Of a stretch of 64,000 nucleotides of DNA, positions 25,034-33,846 are shown in pieces (the first letter of the stretch is position 1; every line of letters starts with the position of its first letter). The notes beneath the pieces were generated by a model. It had not been told where the DNA came from. It worked only from the letters and a program-made list of their open reading frames with translations, and made no database searches. Location: NCBI RefSeq assembly GCF_900110895.1, contig NZ_FOIQ01000002.1, positions 311,810 to 375,809 of the forward strand, written 5' to 3'. The translations under genes and the position numbers were made by a program. Source of the stretch: Prevotella aff. ruminicola Tc2-24. GTDB taxonomy: Bacteria > Bacteroidota > Bacteroidia > Bacteroidales > Bacteroidaceae.

Positions 25034-25050
25034 ACCTTGATGATGTGGGA

Positions 25051-25383
25051 TTAGTGTACTGTCATCTTTGAGAAGAGGTTCAGCACCACGACGCCGGCAA
25101 TGATCAGGGTGAGACCAACGATGGCTCCCCAGTCGGGCGTCTGCTTGAAGGCGAAGATGCCTATCAGGGTGACAAGGACAATGCCTAAGGCCGACCAGAT
25201 GGCGTATGCCACGCCGATGGGTATCGTCTTCAGGCACATGCTGAGACAGTATAACGACACGAGGTAACAGGCCAGGGAGGCCACGGTGGGCAGAGGACGG
25301 GTGAAGCCTTCTGCCATCTTTAACAGCGAGGTTGCGCCTGTCTCGAAGACGATGGCAAGCAGCAGATAGATAAAATGATTCAT
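25051..25383 (-). CDS. SMR-family small multidrug exporter
   Basis: 110 residues with four helices. Helix 1 has the essential glutamate in LAIVFETGATSLLKMAEGF (Glu14), matching EmrE, and helix 2-3 has the IPIGVAYAIWSALGI motif. It exports cationic compounds in exchange for protons. Its -7 box (TACCTTTG on the complement, 25392-25399) lies just upstream, so the leader is nearly absent. Divergent from the nuclease gene. Confidence 0.92.
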   Translation of the reverse strand: MNHFIYLLLAIVFETGATSLLKMAEGFTRPLPTVASLACYLVSLYCLSMCLKTIPIGVAYAIWSALGIVLVTLIGIFAFKQTPDWGAIVGLTLIIAGVVVLNLFSKMTVH

Positions 25384-25451
25384 AACATGGGCAAAGGTAC
25401 GACTTTTCCGCTAAACCATCAACATTTCTTGCTAAAATCGACAAGTTTTCG

Positions 25452-25459
25452 TACCTTTG
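25452..25459 (+). promoter_or_regulatory. Promoter -7 box of the two-nuclease gene
   Basis: TACCTTTG, 8 bases before the ATG at 25467, again implying an almost leaderless message. The divergent SMR promoter lies about 55 bases away. Confidence 0.6.
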
Positions 25460-25466
25460 TGGGCAA

Positions 25467-27194
25467 ATGAGTAAGAGACTGATGACGGAAGCGCGCTTCA
25501 GGGCGCTGGTGGAGCAGGCTGTGGAAATGGCGGAGGCGACACGGATAGAACAGGCTCAGCGTTTGTTCGCTGAGGCGGGGGTGGTGTTGGCTGAGGCGGG
25601 CAGCGAGGCGGAGCGACAGGTGTGGGCGCAGTGGCTCGGTGAGCAGAGGCGGCATCTGAACGGGATGTACTGCACGACGGGCTATGCCGAGCGGTGGCAG
25701 GAGCAGCGTGTGGACTACCAGGTGCCGGAGGCGTTCGCAAAGGTGGCCGAGGGGTGCTATCCGATCGTCAGGTTCGCTGAGCGGGGGGCGATCGTCTATC
25801 CGTTCCGTCGGCGTAGGCGGGCGGCGGACGAGGCAGCGCTGGGGCTTCTGAAACGGTTACGGGCTTGGCTACCTGAGACGGTCGGGGTGTTCGCGGATGT
25901 GTGTCTGAACATCTCCGCACAGCAGCCGCCTGTGGAGATGGACCTCGCCTTGGTGGCGGATGACGGTGCTGGCGTGCGGATCGACATCGAGATCGACGAG
26001 CCTTATACGGCGGAGACGCGCAGGGTGATACATGCCATCGGCTGTGGCGACGACTACCGCGACGGGGTGTTGAACCGTCATGGGTGGACGGTCGTCAGAC
26101 TGGCGGAGCGACAGGTGGTGGAGCAGCCCATGGCTTGTGCCGCGTATCTGGTGCAGTTGGTGAGGGCGTTGGTGCCTGAGGTGGCGGCCGTTGAGGCGGT
26201 GGCCGAGGCGGGGCTGTCGCCTGTGAGGCGGTGGACGGACAACGAGGCGCTGAAGATGGCGGCCAGAGGGGCGGGGCATGGTGAACCGCCGCGACTGGTG
26301 CCGACGGTCGTGCCTCAGAACAGTCAGGAGCGTGAGGCTGGTCAGCTGGTGGCGCGGCTGCCACGGACGGCGGAGATGGCGCAGAAGATGCTTTCTTTCA
26401 CGGATGCAGGGCGCTACGAGCAGGACCGTTATATCGACTTCATGGCCGACGAGCATGTCTATACCTACGACGGCCGAGAACGGCTGTTGCCCGTGAGCAG
26501 TCTGATCGCTTATTTCTTCGAGGCGTTCGACGCGCTGCAGACGGCGGAGATGCAGTGGCAGCGCTACGGGGCGGACGTGGAGGAGATGCTCGACAGGTGG
26601 GACCGCTGTCGGCGGATGGCCAGTGAGGTGGGCACGTTCATGCACCTGCAGACGGAGCGTTACTTCCGCGACGGGGTGTTCGACACTGTTTACTCCTTTG
26701 TCGACGGGGAGGCGACGGTGCCTGTCAGCATCGAGCGGGAGAAGGCGCATTTCCTGCGTTTCGTCGAGGAGCATCGTATCCGTCCCTATCGCCAGGAATG
26801 GCCGATCTACGACCTGGATCTGAACATCGCGGGGACGGTTGACATGATCTGTCGTGAGGACGACGGCTCGTTCACCATCTACGACTGGAAGCGGAGCGGG
26901 AAGGTGGTCGACGCGGCGGGGGTGCCGCTGACGGAGGGCTTCAACGGGAAGACGGGCTTCAACGGTATCAGTCTGCCTGACACGCCTTTCTATCACTACT
27001 GCATCCAACAGAACCTGTATCGCTATATGCTCCAGAGGGATTACGGCATCCGTGTCGGGGGGATGAACCTGGTGGTGCTCTGTCCTGACTATCCGACCTA
27101 CTACAGGGTGGAGGTGCCTGTGATGGACGAGGTCGTGGAGCAGATCATGGCGGCCTGTCATCAGCATGATCTCGGCCACAGACTGCTGCGATAG
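25467..27194 (+). CDS. Protein with two nuclease-like domains (DUF559-like and PD-(D/E)XK)
   Basis: 575 residues, cytoplasmic. The first domain (about 95-215) has Asp159 followed by IDIEIDE at 172-178 and GWTVVRLAE, the pattern of DUF559/Vsr-like restriction folds. The second domain (about 385-555) resembles RecB/Cas4-type nucleases: His393, GTVD at 456-459, the YDWK motif with Asp473 and Lys475, and the motif QQNLYRYM at 514-521. The N-terminal 90 residues are helical. Proteins of the second type process DNA ends. The joining of two nuclease-like folds in one chain is unusual, and no helicase partner lies beside it. Its function is unknown. Confidence 0.68.
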   Translation: MSKRLMTEARFRALVEQAVEMAEATRIEQAQRLFAEAGVVLAEAGSEAERQVWAQWLGEQRRHLNGMYCTTGYAERWQEQRVDYQVPEAFAKVAEGCYPIVRFAERGAIVYPFRRRRRAADEAALGLLKRLRAWLPETVGVFADVCLNISAQQPPVEMDLALVADDGAGVRIDIEIDEPYTAETRRVIHAIGCGDDYRDGVLNRHGWTVVRLAERQVVEQPMACAAYLVQLVRALVPEVAAVEAVAEAGLSPVRRWTDNEALKMAARGAGHGEPPRLVPTVVPQNSQEREAGQLVARLPRTAEMAQKMLSFTDAGRYEQDRYIDFMADEHVYTYDGRERLLPVSSLIAYFFEAFDALQTAEMQWQRYGADVEEMLDRWDRCRRMASEVGTFMHLQTERYFRDGVFDTVYSFVDGEATVPVSIEREKAHFLRFVEEHRIRPYRQEWPIYDLDLNIAGTVDMICREDDGSFTIYDWKRSGKVVDAAGVPLTEGFNGKTGFNGISLPDTPFYHYCIQQNLYRYMLQRDYGIRVGGMNLVVLCPDYPTYYRVEVPVMDEVVEQIMAACHQHDLGHRLLR

Positions 27195-27238
27195 GTCGTT
27201 TTTTTTCCAATATATTTCCTACTTTCAAGGTTTTTATT

Positions 27239-27246
27239 TATTTTTG
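27239..27246 (+). promoter_or_regulatory. Promoter -7 box of the cobalamin operon
   Basis: TATTTTTG (TAnnTTTG) directly upstream of the riboswitch aptamer. Confidence 0.6.
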
Positions 27247-27252
27247 CAAACG

Positions 27253-27408
27253 AATCGGTTCACCCTTTGGGTGATGAAAAGGGAATCGGGTGAGAATCCC
27301 GGACAGTCCCGCTGCTGTAAACCGTCTTTATCGGCACAGACAAATGTCACTGAGATTTTTGGGAAGACGTCTGATGCCGGATGGTGAAGTCAGAAGACCT
27401 GCCGATGG
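27253..27408 (+). ncRNA. Cobalamin riboswitch
   Basis: The aptamer shows the conserved core: AAAAGGGAATCGGGTGA, then GACAGTCCCGCTGCTGTAA (the B12-box region), and the closing GAAGTCAGAAGACCTGCCGAT. It starts with a TCGGTTCA segment that pairs with the closing end. It binds adenosylcobalamin or a related form and turns off the btu operon when B12 is sufficient. The 80 bases between aptamer and start codon hold a GC-rich CCGCC/GGCGG hairpin that could be the expression platform. Confidence 0.95.
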
Positions 27409-27488
27409 AAAAGCCTCTCGCTCCGCCTCTGGGGTTAGGCGGGGTGGGAACACAAAAAGTGGAAGTGAAGAGCGAACCGTGTCGCCTG

Positions 27489-29519
27489 ATGCAAAGGGCA
27501 TCGCTACTACTACTGTCTTGTTTCTTATGTCTTCATACGACAGCACAGGGCAAGTTGGATTCCGTACAGCACATACGGGAGATCGTCGTCGTGTCCCGTC
27601 CTGCCATGCGTGAGGTGGTGCCCAGTCAGAAGCTGAAAGGGGAGCAGCTGGAGAAGCTGAACACCCATTCCGTGGCCGACGCGCTGCGCTATTTCTCGGG
27701 CATCCAACTGAAGGACTATGGGGGTGTGGGCGGCATCAAGACGGTGAACATCCGTTCGATGGGAACCCATCACTTGGGTATCTCCTACGACGGGGTGGCT
27801 CTGGGGAATGCGCAGAACGGACAGATAGACCTCGGGCAGTTCTCGCTCGACAATGTGGAGGAGGTGACGCTCTACAACGGGCAGAAGAGTGCGATCTTCC
27901 AGCCTGCCAGCGACTTCGGTCATGCGGGCTCTGTCTATATCCGTACGAAGGCGCCCGACTTCGCCAGGCACGACACACTGGGCACGAGGCATGACTACCA
28001 TCTGCGACTGAAGGCGCAGTATGGGTCGAGTGATATGTTCCGCTTCTCGACACTATGGGAGCAGCGGCTGTCGGAGACCGTCAGTTCGTCGCTGAGCACA
28101 GGCTTCCTGACGGCCAGCGGAAAGTATAAGTTCCGTTATGAGCGCCGCTACCCCGACGGGACGACGGCATGGGACACCACGGCCATCCGACAGAACGGCG
28201 ATATCCATGCCGAGCGTGTCGAGGGTAACCTCTACGGGCGTCTCTATCAGGGCAGTTGGCAGGTGAAGGGCTATCTCTACCATTCGGCGCGAGGCATCCC
28301 TGGGGCCATCGTGAACAACGTGTGGCGGCGCGGGGAGCGGCAGCAGGATCTGAACACGTTCGTGCAGGCGGCCTTCGACAAGAACGTGGGCGAGGGGTTC
28401 AGCACTCGGTGGCTGGCGAAGTATGCCTACTACAACACGCATTATGTGAACAAGGACACCACACAGTTGCCCGTGGACAACCGCTATCGGCAGCAGGAGC
28501 TGTATCTCTCGACGGCGAACGTGCTGGAGCTGTTGCCTAACTGGAGTGCCTCGCTGAGCTATGACTTCAAGTGGAACAAGCTGAATGCCGACATCTATAA
28601 CTTCGCCTATCCGACCAGGAGGTCTCATCTGGTGAGTCTGGCTACGGCGATCGACTACAGGCATCTGAAGGCGCAGGCTTCGGTGCTGGCTTCATTCGTC
28701 AACGACAGGACGCATCGGCGGGGTGCCTTTGCAGGGATGGACGCCAGTCGCTCGCTGTCGAAGCTCACGCCGGCAGTCTTCGTCAACGTCTATCCTTTCC
28801 GTGGAAACTTCTTCTCGATGCGGGCGTATGTGAAGAAGAGCTTCCGTATGCCGACATTCAACGATCTCTACTATACCGACATGGGTAACGCCAGTCTGAC
28901 GCCGGAGAGTGCCCTGCAGTATGATGCGGGCTTCGTGCTCAACAAGCATTTCATGGAGGGCATCGTGCGTCACGCGCAGATGCACTTCGACGTGTATTAC
29001 AATACGGTGCACGACAAGATCGTGGCCTACCCCAAGGGACAGCAGTTCCGATGGACGATGCTGAACCTCGGTAGGGTGCATATCAAGGGTGTCGACGTGG
29101 AGGCCGAGGCCGACTTCCAGGTGGGACGGGAGCTGGTGGCGACGGCACGGGCTCAGTACACCTACCAGGATGCCCGTGACGTGACGGACCCTGCCACGTC
29201 TTACTACCGCGACCAGATTCCTTATATCCCCTGGCATTCGGGCTCGGCCATCGTGGGACTCTCTTACCGTAACTGGGACTTCAACTACTCGTTCATCTAT
29301 GCGGGAGAGCGTTACGACAGTCAGGAGAATATTCTCTATAACCATATGGAGCCGTGGTACACGAGCGACCTGAGCATCGCCTGCCGATTCCATTGGCAGA
29401 AGGTGTTGTGGAAGGCTCATCTGGATGTGAACAATGTGCTGGGACAGGATTATGAGGTGATCGTGAACTACCCCATGCCTGGCAGGAACTATACGATAAC
29501 CCTGAGTGTGGAGATATGA
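27489..29519 (+). CDS. btuB: BtuB-like TonB-dependent cobalamin receptor
   Basis: 676 residues from the ATG at 27489, which begins a good signal peptide (LLLLSCFLCLHTTAQG); upstream in-frame codons lie in the riboswitch. The mature chain starts with a TonB-box-like IREIVVVSR, then a plug domain (about 45-150: LEKLNTHSVADALRYFSGIQ, IRSMGTHHLGISYDGVAL) and a 22-strand barrel ending in YTITLSVEI. It imports B12 across the outer membrane. Riboswitch control and the overlapping btuG-like gene support cobalamin as substrate. It lacks the carboxypeptidase-like N-terminal domain of SusC-type receptors. Confidence 0.92.
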   Translation: MQRASLLLLSCFLCLHTTAQGKLDSVQHIREIVVVSRPAMREVVPSQKLKGEQLEKLNTHSVADALRYFSGIQLKDYGGVGGIKTVNIRSMGTHHLGISYDGVALGNAQNGQIDLGQFSLDNVEEVTLYNGQKSAIFQPASDFGHAGSVYIRTKAPDFARHDTLGTRHDYHLRLKAQYGSSDMFRFSTLWEQRLSETVSSSLSTGFLTASGKYKFRYERRYPDGTTAWDTTAIRQNGDIHAERVEGNLYGRLYQGSWQVKGYLYHSARGIPGAIVNNVWRRGERQQDLNTFVQAAFDKNVGEGFSTRWLAKYAYYNTHYVNKDTTQLPVDNRYRQQELYLSTANVLELLPNWSASLSYDFKWNKLNADIYNFAYPTRRSHLVSLATAIDYRHLKAQASVLASFVNDRTHRRGAFAGMDASRSLSKLTPAVFVNVYPFRGNFFSMRAYVKKSFRMPTFNDLYYTDMGNASLTPESALQYDAGFVLNKHFMEGIVRHAQMHFDVYYNTVHDKIVAYPKGQQFRWTMLNLGRVHIKGVDVEAEADFQVGRELVATARAQYTYQDARDVTDPATSYYRDQIPYIPWHSGSAIVGLSYRNWDFNYSFIYAGERYDSQENILYNHMEPWYTSDLSIACRFHWQKVLWKAHLDVNNVLGQDYEVIVNYPMPGRNYTITLSVEI

Positions 29520-30688
29520 GACGACTGATACCATATATCTGTATGCTGCTGATGCTCGTCGCCTGTCGCGACGACGTGATGGTGGTGCCGTTCGAGGATA
29601 TCAATACGGGAGGAAAGGCTGTCAAGGGTGAGATCGTGGGGATGTACCTGCTCAACGAGGGGAACATGGGATCGAACAAGGCGACTCTCGACTACCTGGA
29701 TCTGTCGGGCAACGACGAGACGGTGCACTACCTGCGTAACATCTATGCCTCGCGCAACCCGACGACGGTGATGGCGCTGGGCGACGTGGGGAATGATATC
29801 CAGATCTATGGGTCGCGGCTGTGGCTCGTCGTCAACTGCTCGAACAAGGTGGAGGTGGCACGGGCCACTGACGCGGTGCGCATCGGCAAGGTGGACATAC
29901 CCAACTGCCGCTATGTGTCCTTCCATGGGGGCTATGCGTATGTCAGCTCGTATGTGGGCACACAGTATGCCTCGAGCAACAGTCCGTTGGGCAGCGTCTA
30001 TCAGGTGGACACGCTCACGCTGCAGAAGATCGACTCCGTCAGCGTGGGCTATCAGCCGGAGGAGATGGCGATCCTCGACAAACGGCTCTATGTGGCCAAC
30101 AGCGGTGGCTATCAGGGGATGACGGGACAGGGCTACGAGCATACGGTGAGCGTGGTGGATCTCACGACCATGCGGGAGACGGACAGGATAGAGGTGGCGC
30201 CGAACCTGCACCACCTGAAGGCCGACAGGCACGGACAGTTGTGGGTGACCTCGCGCGGCAACTATATGAACCTCGCTTCGAGCATCTACTGGTTGGAGAG
30301 AGGGGCCGACGGCAAGATGCGGTTGGGCGGTACGATCGACCAGCCTGTCAGCGATCTCTGCATCGTGGGCGACTCGCTTTACTTCTACGGGAGTCAGTGG
30401 AACGAGGTCACGAAGAAGAACAGTATTACCTACGGCATCATCAATGTGGCCACGCATCAGGTGGTGAGCACCTGTCTGTCGGATGCTCCGGAGATGGGGA
30501 AGATACGGATGCCGTATGGTATCATCGTCAACCCTCATGAGCGTGACTTCTATCTGATGGATGCCAAGAACTACACGTCGAGCGGCGAACTGTTCCACTT
30601 CCTGGCGGATGGTACTTTCGACTGGAAGGTGACGACGGGCGATATCCCTGCGCATGCGGTGTTTCTGAGAAAGGAGAAAAAGGAATGA
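29516..30688 (+). CDS. btuG: BtuG-like surface cobalamin-binding lipoprotein
   Basis: 390 residues with a lipobox (MLLMLVAC, Cys17). The rest is a seven-bladed YncE-like/DUF5074 beta-propeller: repeated words such as YLLNEGNMGSNKATLDYLD, YVANSGGY and LWVTSRGNY mark the blades. BtuG caps BtuB at the cell surface and captures B12 with very high affinity in Bacteroides. It overlaps the btuB stop by 4 bases (ATGA), matching the known btuB-btuG pairing. Confidence 0.9.
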   Translation: MRRLIPYICMLLMLVACRDDVMVVPFEDINTGGKAVKGEIVGMYLLNEGNMGSNKATLDYLDLSGNDETVHYLRNIYASRNPTTVMALGDVGNDIQIYGSRLWLVVNCSNKVEVARATDAVRIGKVDIPNCRYVSFHGGYAYVSSYVGTQYASSNSPLGSVYQVDTLTLQKIDSVSVGYQPEEMAILDKRLYVANSGGYQGMTGQGYEHTVSVVDLTTMRETDRIEVAPNLHHLKADRHGQLWVTSRGNYMNLASSIYWLERGADGKMRLGGTIDQPVSDLCIVGDSLYFYGSQWNEVTKKNSITYGIINVATHQVVSTCLSDAPEMGKIRMPYGIIVNPHERDFYLMDAKNYTSSGELFHFLADGTFDWKVTTGDIPAHAVFLRKEKKE

Positions 30689-31833
30689 AGAGAATGAGAT
30701 ATTATAAGGTGTGGATGGTGACGGGCTTGTTGGCTGTCGGCCTGCCCTCCGCTTTGCCGATAAGTGCACAGCGGATGGACGAGGGGGTGGCTCACTCGAA
30801 GTATATCCAGGCGGTCGATGAGTACAGGCCGGCACCTGGACAGTATGTCAACGACGCGCCGGAGTACGAGGAGGGCGACACGGAGGAGACGATGATACAG
30901 AAGTGTAACGAACGACTGGCTGGGCACAGTCCGGCGGATCCTGATGCTCATATCGTGGCGCTCGGCGGCTGGGGCGGGTATATCACGTTCCATTTCGACC
31001 ACTCTATCGCGAATATCCCTGGACAGCGCGACTTCGCCGTATGGGGCAATGCTTATCAGGAGATGAGAAACCTGGTGTTCGGTGGGATGAACGAGGCTGG
31101 GGTGGTGATGGTGTCGAAGGATGTCAACAGCAACGGACTGCCTGACGACCCTTGGTACGAGATCAGCGGTAGCTGTGATGTGGACAGTGTTGGGAAGGTG
31201 GTCTATGGCTATGAGGTGACTTATCGCCAGAACCCGATGGGCGACATCGCCTGGACTGACAATCAGGGTGCAAGTGGCACCGTCGACAGGAACCACTACC
31301 ACACTCAGGAGTACTACCCTCTGTGGCTGCCTGACAACCTGACCTTCCGCGGTACGCGTCTGCCGGATAACATGGTGAACCTCTCCCACGAGGTGGATGC
31401 CAACTGGAGTCCTTACTATTTTGTGCTCGTAGGCTTCCGCTATGGGTATGCCGACAACCTGCCTAACTTCACCGATAATGCTGACGCGACATCGTATAAC
31501 TACGAGGGGTGTGGCATCGATATCGGCTGGGCTGTCGATGAGAAGCGGCAGCCTGTAGCCCTCGACTTCATCGACTTCGTGAGGGTGTATACAGGACTAA
31601 ACCAGAAATGTCCACAGCCTGAGTGGTGGGGGGAGACTTCCACGGAGGTGATGGGTGCCGAGGATATCCATCTGGAGGCTTCACTGGAGGCCATCCGTCA
31701 GGCGACGGGCATCAAGGGTGTCCGTGTCGACACCAACGGGCCGCAGGTGGTCTACGACCTGCAGGGCCGTAAGGTCGTGCCGCGACGGAAGGGGCTCTAT
31801 ATCAGTAACAGGAAGAAAGTGATAATTCAATAA
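30685..31833 (+). CDS. Secreted protein of the B12 operon, function unknown
   Basis: 382 residues with an N-terminal signal segment and mature start near residue 30. The body has VALGGWGGYITFHFDHSI and NSNGLPDDPWYEISG, typical of Bacteroidales putative cell-surface proteins that accompany btuG. The last 40 residues (YDLQGRKVVPRRKGLYISNRKKV) match the common Prevotella C-terminal tail of secreted proteins. Overlap of 4 bases with btuG indicates co-translation. A direct or accessory role in corrinoid capture is likely but not shown. Confidence 0.72.
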   Translation: MKRMRYYKVWMVTGLLAVGLPSALPISAQRMDEGVAHSKYIQAVDEYRPAPGQYVNDAPEYEEGDTEETMIQKCNERLAGHSPADPDAHIVALGGWGGYITFHFDHSIANIPGQRDFAVWGNAYQEMRNLVFGGMNEAGVVMVSKDVNSNGLPDDPWYEISGSCDVDSVGKVVYGYEVTYRQNPMGDIAWTDNQGASGTVDRNHYHTQEYYPLWLPDNLTFRGTRLPDNMVNLSHEVDANWSPYYFVLVGFRYGYADNLPNFTDNADATSYNYEGCGIDIGWAVDEKRQPVALDFIDFVRVYTGLNQKCPQPEWWGETSTEVMGAEDIHLEASLEAIRQATGIKGVRVDTNGPQVVYDLQGRKVVPRRKGLYISNRKKVIIQ

Positions 31834-31864
31834 ACATATTATTCACCTTTAAAACAAAACAATT

Positions 31865-32656
31865 ATGAAGACAAACAAATTATTCGGGCTTGCTGCCCTT
31901 GCTTGTGGCTTCGCCATGTCGTTCACCTCTTGTAATAACGTGGATAATCCCGTCCTTCCTCCCGAGGAGCCGGAGATCGTGAGTGCTACGATCGGCTTTG
32001 AGAACCAGGCGCTCAACGATAAGGGCTTCTGGTGCGGAGAGGTCAACGAACAGGGTGTTGACAATGGCTGGGGTGGCATGACTTATCCGTGCGCCTATCA
32101 GGAGGATATTGTGAAGTTCAACACGACCTTCGGCGTTTCTTACTGGACTGGTTATGCGATTTCCAACCGCACAGAGACTGGCTTCACCGCTGGTGACTTC
32201 ACACCAGAGGGTATGCCTGATCAGTTCAACAATATCACGGGTAAGGCTCATGGTGGTAAGAACTTCGCCATCGTTCAGACTTACGGTGAGAAGATTGAGT
32301 TCGACCGTCCTGTCACGGTGAAGGGCTTCTGGTACACTAACAGCTCTTATACGGTCAACGCCATCCTTAATGGTGACGGTATGACACCTGGTAAGTTTGA
32401 GGCTGACGACTGGTTCATGTGCGAGGTTTATCCCACACCTGCTGAGGGCGTGGGTGGTGCTCACCTCGGGATCGATCTGGCTAAGGATGGTGACTATGTA
32501 AAGACCTGGCAGTATTGCGACCTGAGCGATTATGAGGCCTTCGAGAATATCACGTCTCTTGGCTTCGGCTTTTTGGGTACCAAGAAAAACGATTATGGTG
32601 TTACCACACCGACCTATATCTGTATCGATGATATCGTGATTGAGTACGAGAAATAA
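31865..32656 (+). CDS. DUF4465 lipoprotein, BtuH-like
   Basis: 263 residues with a lipobox (SFTSC, Cys23). The body fits DUF4465: ATIGFEN at the start, then SYWTGYAISNRTETG and GKNFAIVQTYG, with the DIVIEYE ending. Surface proteins with this domain in B12 loci have been described as BtuH, a second class of corrinoid-binding proteins in Bacteroidetes. The position in the riboswitch-led operon supports this. The symbol is left blank because the family link is recalled rather than tested. Confidence 0.75.
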   Translation: MKTNKLFGLAALACGFAMSFTSCNNVDNPVLPPEEPEIVSATIGFENQALNDKGFWCGEVNEQGVDNGWGGMTYPCAYQEDIVKFNTTFGVSYWTGYAISNRTETGFTAGDFTPEGMPDQFNNITGKAHGGKNFAIVQTYGEKIEFDRPVTVKGFWYTNSSYTVNAILNGDGMTPGKFEADDWFMCEVYPTPAEGVGGAHLGIDLAKDGDYVKTWQYCDLSDYEAFENITSLGFGFLGTKKNDYGVTTPTYICIDDIVIEYEK

Positions 32657-33780
32657 TGAAGCAGGTATTAGGACTGCTCTTTCTCTTATCGCTCCTTTCC
32701 TGTGGAGGTCGGCAGACGGCGACCTCTACAGGGGAGGGTGATACCGTCACCTTCAGGTATGCCACCCAACTCACGGTGGTGCGCTACAACGGTTATACCG
32801 TAGCGACGCTGAAGAACCCGTGGAAGGAGGGGATGGTGCTCCACCAGTATGTGCTCGTGCCTAAGGACGAGCCGTTGCCGCCACACCTGCCGAAAGGTAC
32901 GGTGGTGCGCACACCACTGGAGCGCTCGGTCATCTTCTCGACCGTGCATTGTGCGATGCTGATGGCATTCGACAAGCAGAGCGCAATCGCTGGGGTGGCC
33001 GATCTGAAGTATATCAAGATTCCTTGGATTCAGGAGCAGGTGCGAGAGGGCAGGATGATCGATGTGGGCGACGGTATGAATCCCGTCATCGAGAAGATCA
33101 TCGACCGCCATCCTGATGCTCTTTTCCTTTCGCCGTTTGAGAATAGTGGCGGCTACGGGAAACTGGAGGAGATCGACATCCCCATCGTGGAGTGTGCGGA
33201 GTATATGGAGACCTCACCGCTCGCGCGGGCGGAGTGGATCCGTTTCTACGGTATGCTCTTTGGTTGTGAGCGGCGTGCCGACAGTCTGTTCCAGGTGACT
33301 GACAGCAGCTATCATGCCTTGAAGGCGCTGGCACAGAAAGCTGCAGGACAGAAGCGGGTGCTGGTCGATAAGGTGACGGGTAGCGTGTGGTATGTGCCAG
33401 GTGGGAAGAGCACGCTCGGACAGATGTTGACTGATGCCAATGGCAGTTACCCTTGGGTCGGCGACACACACAGTGGTTCTGTGGCCCTGCCCTTCGAGTC
33501 GGTGCTCGAGAAGGCTGGCGATGCCGACACGTGGCTGTTCCGTTATAGTAGTGACCATCCGATCACCTATGGTGAGCTGAAGGCCGAGCATCATGGCTAC
33601 GACCAGTTCAAGGCTTACCGCGAAAAGGAGGTCTATGGCTGTAACGTCGAACAGAGTCTTTTCTATGAGGAGTCGCCCTTCCGGCCCGATTGGTTGCTGA
33701 ATGATATTATCCGGATCCTTCATCCAGAGATCGAGGGACTGGCGCCGTTGCGTTATTACCAGAGGTTGTCGGCCAACTGA
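32656..33780 (+). CDS. btuF: BtuF/FecB-like periplasmic corrinoid-binding lipoprotein
   Basis: 374 residues with a lipobox (LLSLLSC). Two lobes of the type III binding-protein fold: VPKDEPLPPHLPKGTVVRTPLERSVIFSTVHCAMLMAF and DALFLSPFENSGG in the first lobe, and a linking helix then YVPGGKSTLGQMLTDANG in the second. Such proteins deliver B12 or iron-siderophore to a BtuCD/FecCDE importer. The start codon overlaps the preceding TAA by one base. A bidirectional terminator follows. Confidence 0.85.
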   Translation: MKQVLGLLFLLSLLSCGGRQTATSTGEGDTVTFRYATQLTVVRYNGYTVATLKNPWKEGMVLHQYVLVPKDEPLPPHLPKGTVVRTPLERSVIFSTVHCAMLMAFDKQSAIAGVADLKYIKIPWIQEQVREGRMIDVGDGMNPVIEKIIDRHPDALFLSPFENSGGYGKLEEIDIPIVECAEYMETSPLARAEWIRFYGMLFGCERRADSLFQVTDSSYHALKALAQKAAGQKRVLVDKVTGSVWYVPGGKSTLGQMLTDANGSYPWVGDTHSGSVALPFESVLEKAGDADTWLFRYSSDHPITYGELKAEHHGYDQFKAYREKEVYGCNVEQSLFYEESPFRPDWLLNDIIRILHPEIEGLAPLRYYQRLSAN

Positions 33781-33788
33781 GGGCCTTA

Positions 33789-33830
33789 CAAAAAAAAGTT
33801 CCTGGATATTGGCATCCAGGAACTTCTTCT
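33789..33830. terminator. Bidirectional terminator between btuF and the GH3 gene
   Basis: A perfect 12-base stem (33796-33807 with 33814-33825) with an A run on the left and a pyrimidine-rich right side. It serves both convergent genes. Confidence 0.88.
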
Positions 33831-33846
33831 ATGCTGACGTCTTTGT

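Noticed and set aside
27381..27488. N-terminal extension of the BtuB-like protein
   Set aside because: The extra 36 codons lie within the riboswitch and its expression platform; the ATG at 27489 begins a proper signal peptide.
28692..29534. Long open frame on the minus strand opposite btuB
   Set aside because: It is a shadow of the btuB frame, rich in His/Arg/Val, with no start signal and no family features.
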